From: a virus
Reading direction: 5' to 3' (one strand)
Virus record (IMG/VR): IMGVR_UViG_3300032073_000241
Span: 1-24,205 of that record
Length of the DNA stretch: 24,205 nucleotides
Positions 23,501 to 24,205 of this stretch are shown here, one piece after another (the first letter of the stretch is position 1; each line of letters begins with the position of its first letter). The notes under the pieces are model-generated. The model was not told the origin of the DNA. It made no database searches and saw only the letters and a program-made list of their open reading frames with translations. Made by a program: the position numbers and the translations under genes.

Positions 23501-24205
23501 TTAAGATATTACTTGCAGTACCTGTAATAGTAACTGCATTAGGTATATCTGCAGATGAGAAATTAAATCCGTTACCAGAAGTACCTGTTGTTGCTTTCCA
23601 TACACCTCCATAATTTCTAAACTGCCCTGTTGTACCTGAATATACATTAGAGTTAGAGAATATACCGGCAGAACCTATCCAGGCTCTATCTCCATCTGCT
23701 GCTCTGAATTTTAAGTACTGGTTATTTTGGTCATAGTATATACCAGCATGGTTTGCTGTGGAATGGGAAGGGAATGCTATAGTAGGGCTTGCTGTGGATC
23801 CAGCAGAAGAAGGAAATATTGCTCTAGAACTGAATGTTAAGTTGCCTAAACTGTCTAACATTATAGACTTATTAGTATCTCCGCCGTATCTAATATATAA
23901 ATTGTTAGCGTAACTATCTATGAAGTTTCCACTATTTCCTCCAAATACTTCTATATATTTTGAAGCTGCAGATTGGTGTACTCTAATAGATCCTGATACG
24001 TCTAATCTAGATGCTGGAGTTCCTGGTCCTACACCTAAATTACCTCCATCTTCCATAAATACTATATCTCCTCCAGCTTTTGCATGAATTGGATATGAAG
24101 TTGCTGCAGCGTTATAAAGGTAAAAATCGTTATTAGTTTCTTTATAAAGTGTCCATTTAGTAGCTCCAGTGTCTCTATAGGATAAGTATGCTCCTGCTGT
24201 TCCAG
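17508..24205 (-). CDS. Giant tail fibre protein (partial, N-terminus off the right edge)
   Basis: The frame is open from the TAA at 17508 to the right edge, so at least 2,232 residues lie in the window. The ATG at 24056 is internal: the codons before it read on in frame (...YLSYRDTGATKWTLYK... then AGGDIVFMEDGGNLGVGPGT). The protein is Gly/Ser/Thr/Asn-rich beta-helical fibre material with nine VGIGT-xx-P...L-x-V-x-G motifs. It also has a TGNLEVTGTTTTVNSTNLDL block (encoded near 22970) and one FGNDDDLNIYHDTTNG block, both typical of marine phage fibres. The C-terminal 150 residues (YNQRYVIPKPGKLVGMSIQA to the end) look like a separate, possibly receptor-binding, beta domain. No endosialidase-type self-cleaving chaperone is seen. 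It should recognise the host surface. Confidence 0.88.
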   Translation of the reverse strand, partial: GTAGAYLSYRDTGATKWTLYKETNNDFYLYNAAATSYPIHAKAGGDIVFMEDGGNLGVGPGTPASRLDVSGSIRVHQSAASKYIEVFGGNSGNFIDSYANNLYIRYGGDTNKSIMLDSLGNLTFSSRAIFPSSAGSTASPTIAFPSHSTANHAGIYYDQNNQYLKFRAADGDRAWIGSAGIFSNSNVYSGTTGQFRNYGGVWKATTGTSGNGFNFSSADIPNAVTITGTASNILKITGSGTSTGIQIEKASGSSASTAMLTHLRQGNSTFYVSVDENQNGGKAFAVEISGSTRLSVNASRTYHYNTLNLRNRTTGNNPPEIQFDRDDSTTSNGNNLGAIVARGNDPSGYENGAQIKFKADGTWDSNDYPSRIEFATDQAGTMTNILVLDSNQSSSFTGNVTITGNLEVTGTTTTVNSTNLDLSDNIIGLNRGASSNANDSGIIVERGSTGNNAALIWDESEDSWKFGTTTATPDSTGNLSVAAAPFISNGFWTTTSAVSHWGGYNTVYGTLTWSSGFASIYSRADARLRLGSHNTQGVMVISSSKVGIGTETPHGSDTALHVHGGNILQSGSTANNLYIQDGSNVRGSNHLFLQGDASYVQVKSPGNALYLDAGAGQYFRNGSGTQYGHFRTNNYLFNTGSASTVGGSAFMTLNVGATTNKPISIVNDGTDGMYIRRYDSSGKYQIQTTSGGGNSGILSLQSYGGKVSIGTIDAPGQGNLEVRGIIKTSGSSNGFFLEGAAGSAGDEARIYLGVNSAYAGNTLGFMSGRSGSVHNNYEFRTGDNDTSSAVRLWISASGTVGIGTQVPVEKFTVAGGSIIATGSGNTSIIARSSGGWSGLQTVSSDAENAYLFFKDVSGERSRIWASSNNDLRFATNGGGSTALIIDSNKDAEFFGQTFSFGTSNATTTTLNLTATNTAGSPANAVQVIMTGYEGRGVGHFYLDTSYNNNEWFSGMRYSGGAANFQIGYSATGQAEYITSSLVNIHKSGVVTFSGSNSVHNSGSVIISNGQISISGDGTNATTLTESGNGDFTIAAVDDLRLQAGGEDIVLKGSSGTEFGRLSNSSGHTILRNTSNDKNITIKFKTGGSEYNGLIISASQNGTAYFNRNVHAGSGYSMFAAAFYDSSNSSYLLDPANTGTSLAVAGKAGLGGVTSPSKTLHVGGVGGSGGGIMISPSSGDAEIQFQDSGVTNAYITLEDGTQELRFRDDTANVLNINFSTERVGVGITAPSAKLHVSGTNDVALIEGSGSTILSVEGSQGQLFSVTDSLSGSLFAVSDISGIPILEVESNDAVTMGTFGANTLVVTGSRIGIGTADPSYPVHIYGNGSARFMVSSDVAVLGSTNFAIPAGRKLLLDGIGGHTYIEEESDSNLKIYVAGSERLNITNTVAQFAGEVEASTLDINGVSALDGKVTITDDDAGALTVRRASNTDQALYLRGGAGSGEGRVAAQYSLDLVSGLGGSNNYDLKLVTNAGTALQIDASNSNTSIFSGPLDVNSNADISGQLTVHNTSSISAQHVAIGSAGAANYLYLQGLGDTDKVYLGTHHNGMLDIHAQDATNFMSASVTMMTVSSSGKVGIGTTTPTVNLEVVGTGAPDIRVRDADGTNHYGDRGHNGGNTTYVSRKGTAYGSHTFYRSNGTSTTAVLTLDTSGHVSSSGNFKLADNKAISFGNDDDLNIYHDTTNGLITNELGQLIIQNNQSDGDIIFNGKDGSSAITALTLDMSDGGTAEFGSRVYFPEYLAHSGDPDTLFGFSGNDTFIINTAGTTALTIDSSQDATFAGNISVGGTIINMDTIYLQDTAGGRLGFNRNTSNGAIHNSGYNAFQLQVNTSGASGCLEVQAYNGAGTYGGSFLVDGSARPIINDRILHNGDTHSYFGFPGGDTFNIVLGGSERLRVDSSGNVGIGTTAPAVTTGITPRLDIVGGITHTAIRRKPIAWSASPAAGESGYYALLAKFDIDDANNTDLCAVYTISAEETSGVGCYARIMIKLRKGTSSSTLQVASLTILDIDGNVSDFGASDATSNAEMLEEDSFILKVISASDVRLYIKKKTTYGIVHLFEDSLSYENNLDSTDTTQITYYEDADWSASLPMTAGNTISSYMAATRAMHQFAFFTNTTSTRYLSLYSGFLTGNVSYNQRYVIPKPGKLVGMSIQANASRSNNTLRIYDADNPTSYSQMTSTSFSVTANRNTWVPLNLGLNMNGSALGDDNAIVFGINCSSSTTTNWNAVAVFQFN
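18439..24051 (-). repeat. Nine diverged VGIGT-type repeat motifs in the tail fibre
   Basis: Protein-level repeats of the form [VIA]G[IVL]G-x-x-x-P-x-x-x-L-x-V-x-G are encoded near 24051-23999, 22571-22513, 22091-22032, 21811-21755, 20771-20706, 20545-20492, 20287-20231, 19485-19428 and 18511-18439. Examples are VGIGTQVPVEKFTVAGG and VGVGITAPSAKLHVSG. Spacing is irregular (about 200 to 1,500 nt) and the DNA has diverged, so these are structural modules of the fibre shaft, not recent tandem duplications. Confidence 0.8.

Noticed and set aside
24054-24056. ATG at 24056 as the start of the tail fibre
   Set aside because: The frame upstream is open to the edge and encodes typical fibre sequence (AGGDIVFMEDGGNLG), so this Met is internal.
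1-24205. tRNA genes, CRISPR arrays, insertion sequences, integrase or attachment sites
   Set aside because: Searched by eye on both strands; the gaps are too short and none of the hallmark structures is present.

Overview
This 24.2 kb window is a contiguous piece of the genome of a strictly lytic-type, contractile-tailed phage (myovirus) of the broad T4-like kind. Every supported gene lies on the minus strand, so transcription runs from high to low coordinates. The DNA is visibly AT-rich (roughly one third G+C by eye). Nearly all start codons lack a Shine-Dalgarno sequence and are preceded by A/T-only leaders, which would fit a Bacteroidota (e.g. marine flavobacterial) host. That host assignment is an inference. 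The tail-fibre sequence style (repeated VGIGT..P motifs, a DLNIYHD-type block) resembles marine phages.

Layout in transcription order. (1) Host-contact module, >24205 to 16253: a giant tail fibre whose N-terminus lies beyond the right edge, a collagen-like protein, and two small proteins of unknown role. (2) Contractile tail module, 16102 to 10354: tail sheath, tail tube, a gp26-like protein overlapped by a second reading frame (most likely a tail-assembly chaperone pair joined by a programmed frameshift), then the tape measure protein. This order (sheath, tube, chaperone pair, tape measure) is the classic tail-cassette order. (3) Baseplate module, 10320 to 4250: a 62-residue protein, a tail-tube-cap-like baseplate protein, a LysM/gp53-like wedge protein, a 1027-residue hub-type protein ending in an M15-type zinc peptidase, and a structural protein with an internal repeat and a Gly/Ser tail. 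(4) Replication and recombination module, 4202 to 1: a short family A DNA polymerase, an unknown 151-residue protein, a gp32-like single-strand binding protein, a UvsX-like recombinase and the start of a FEN/RNase H-type 5'-3' exonuclease.

Three hairpin terminators separate the tail genes. Eight gaps between genes carry the same coding-strand octamer TATTTATA, always in that orientation, commonly 13-30 nt before an ATG. It is the exact reverse complement of the T4 late box TATAAATA and is a good candidate for a phage-specific promoter element. The most interesting single locus is the gp26-like overlap: a TTTTTTT run sits exactly where the two frames share a Phe-Phe, in a locally GC-rich 74-nt dual-coding stretch. 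No tRNA, CRISPR array, insertion sequence or integration gene was seen, and no gap between genes exceeds about 150 nt.
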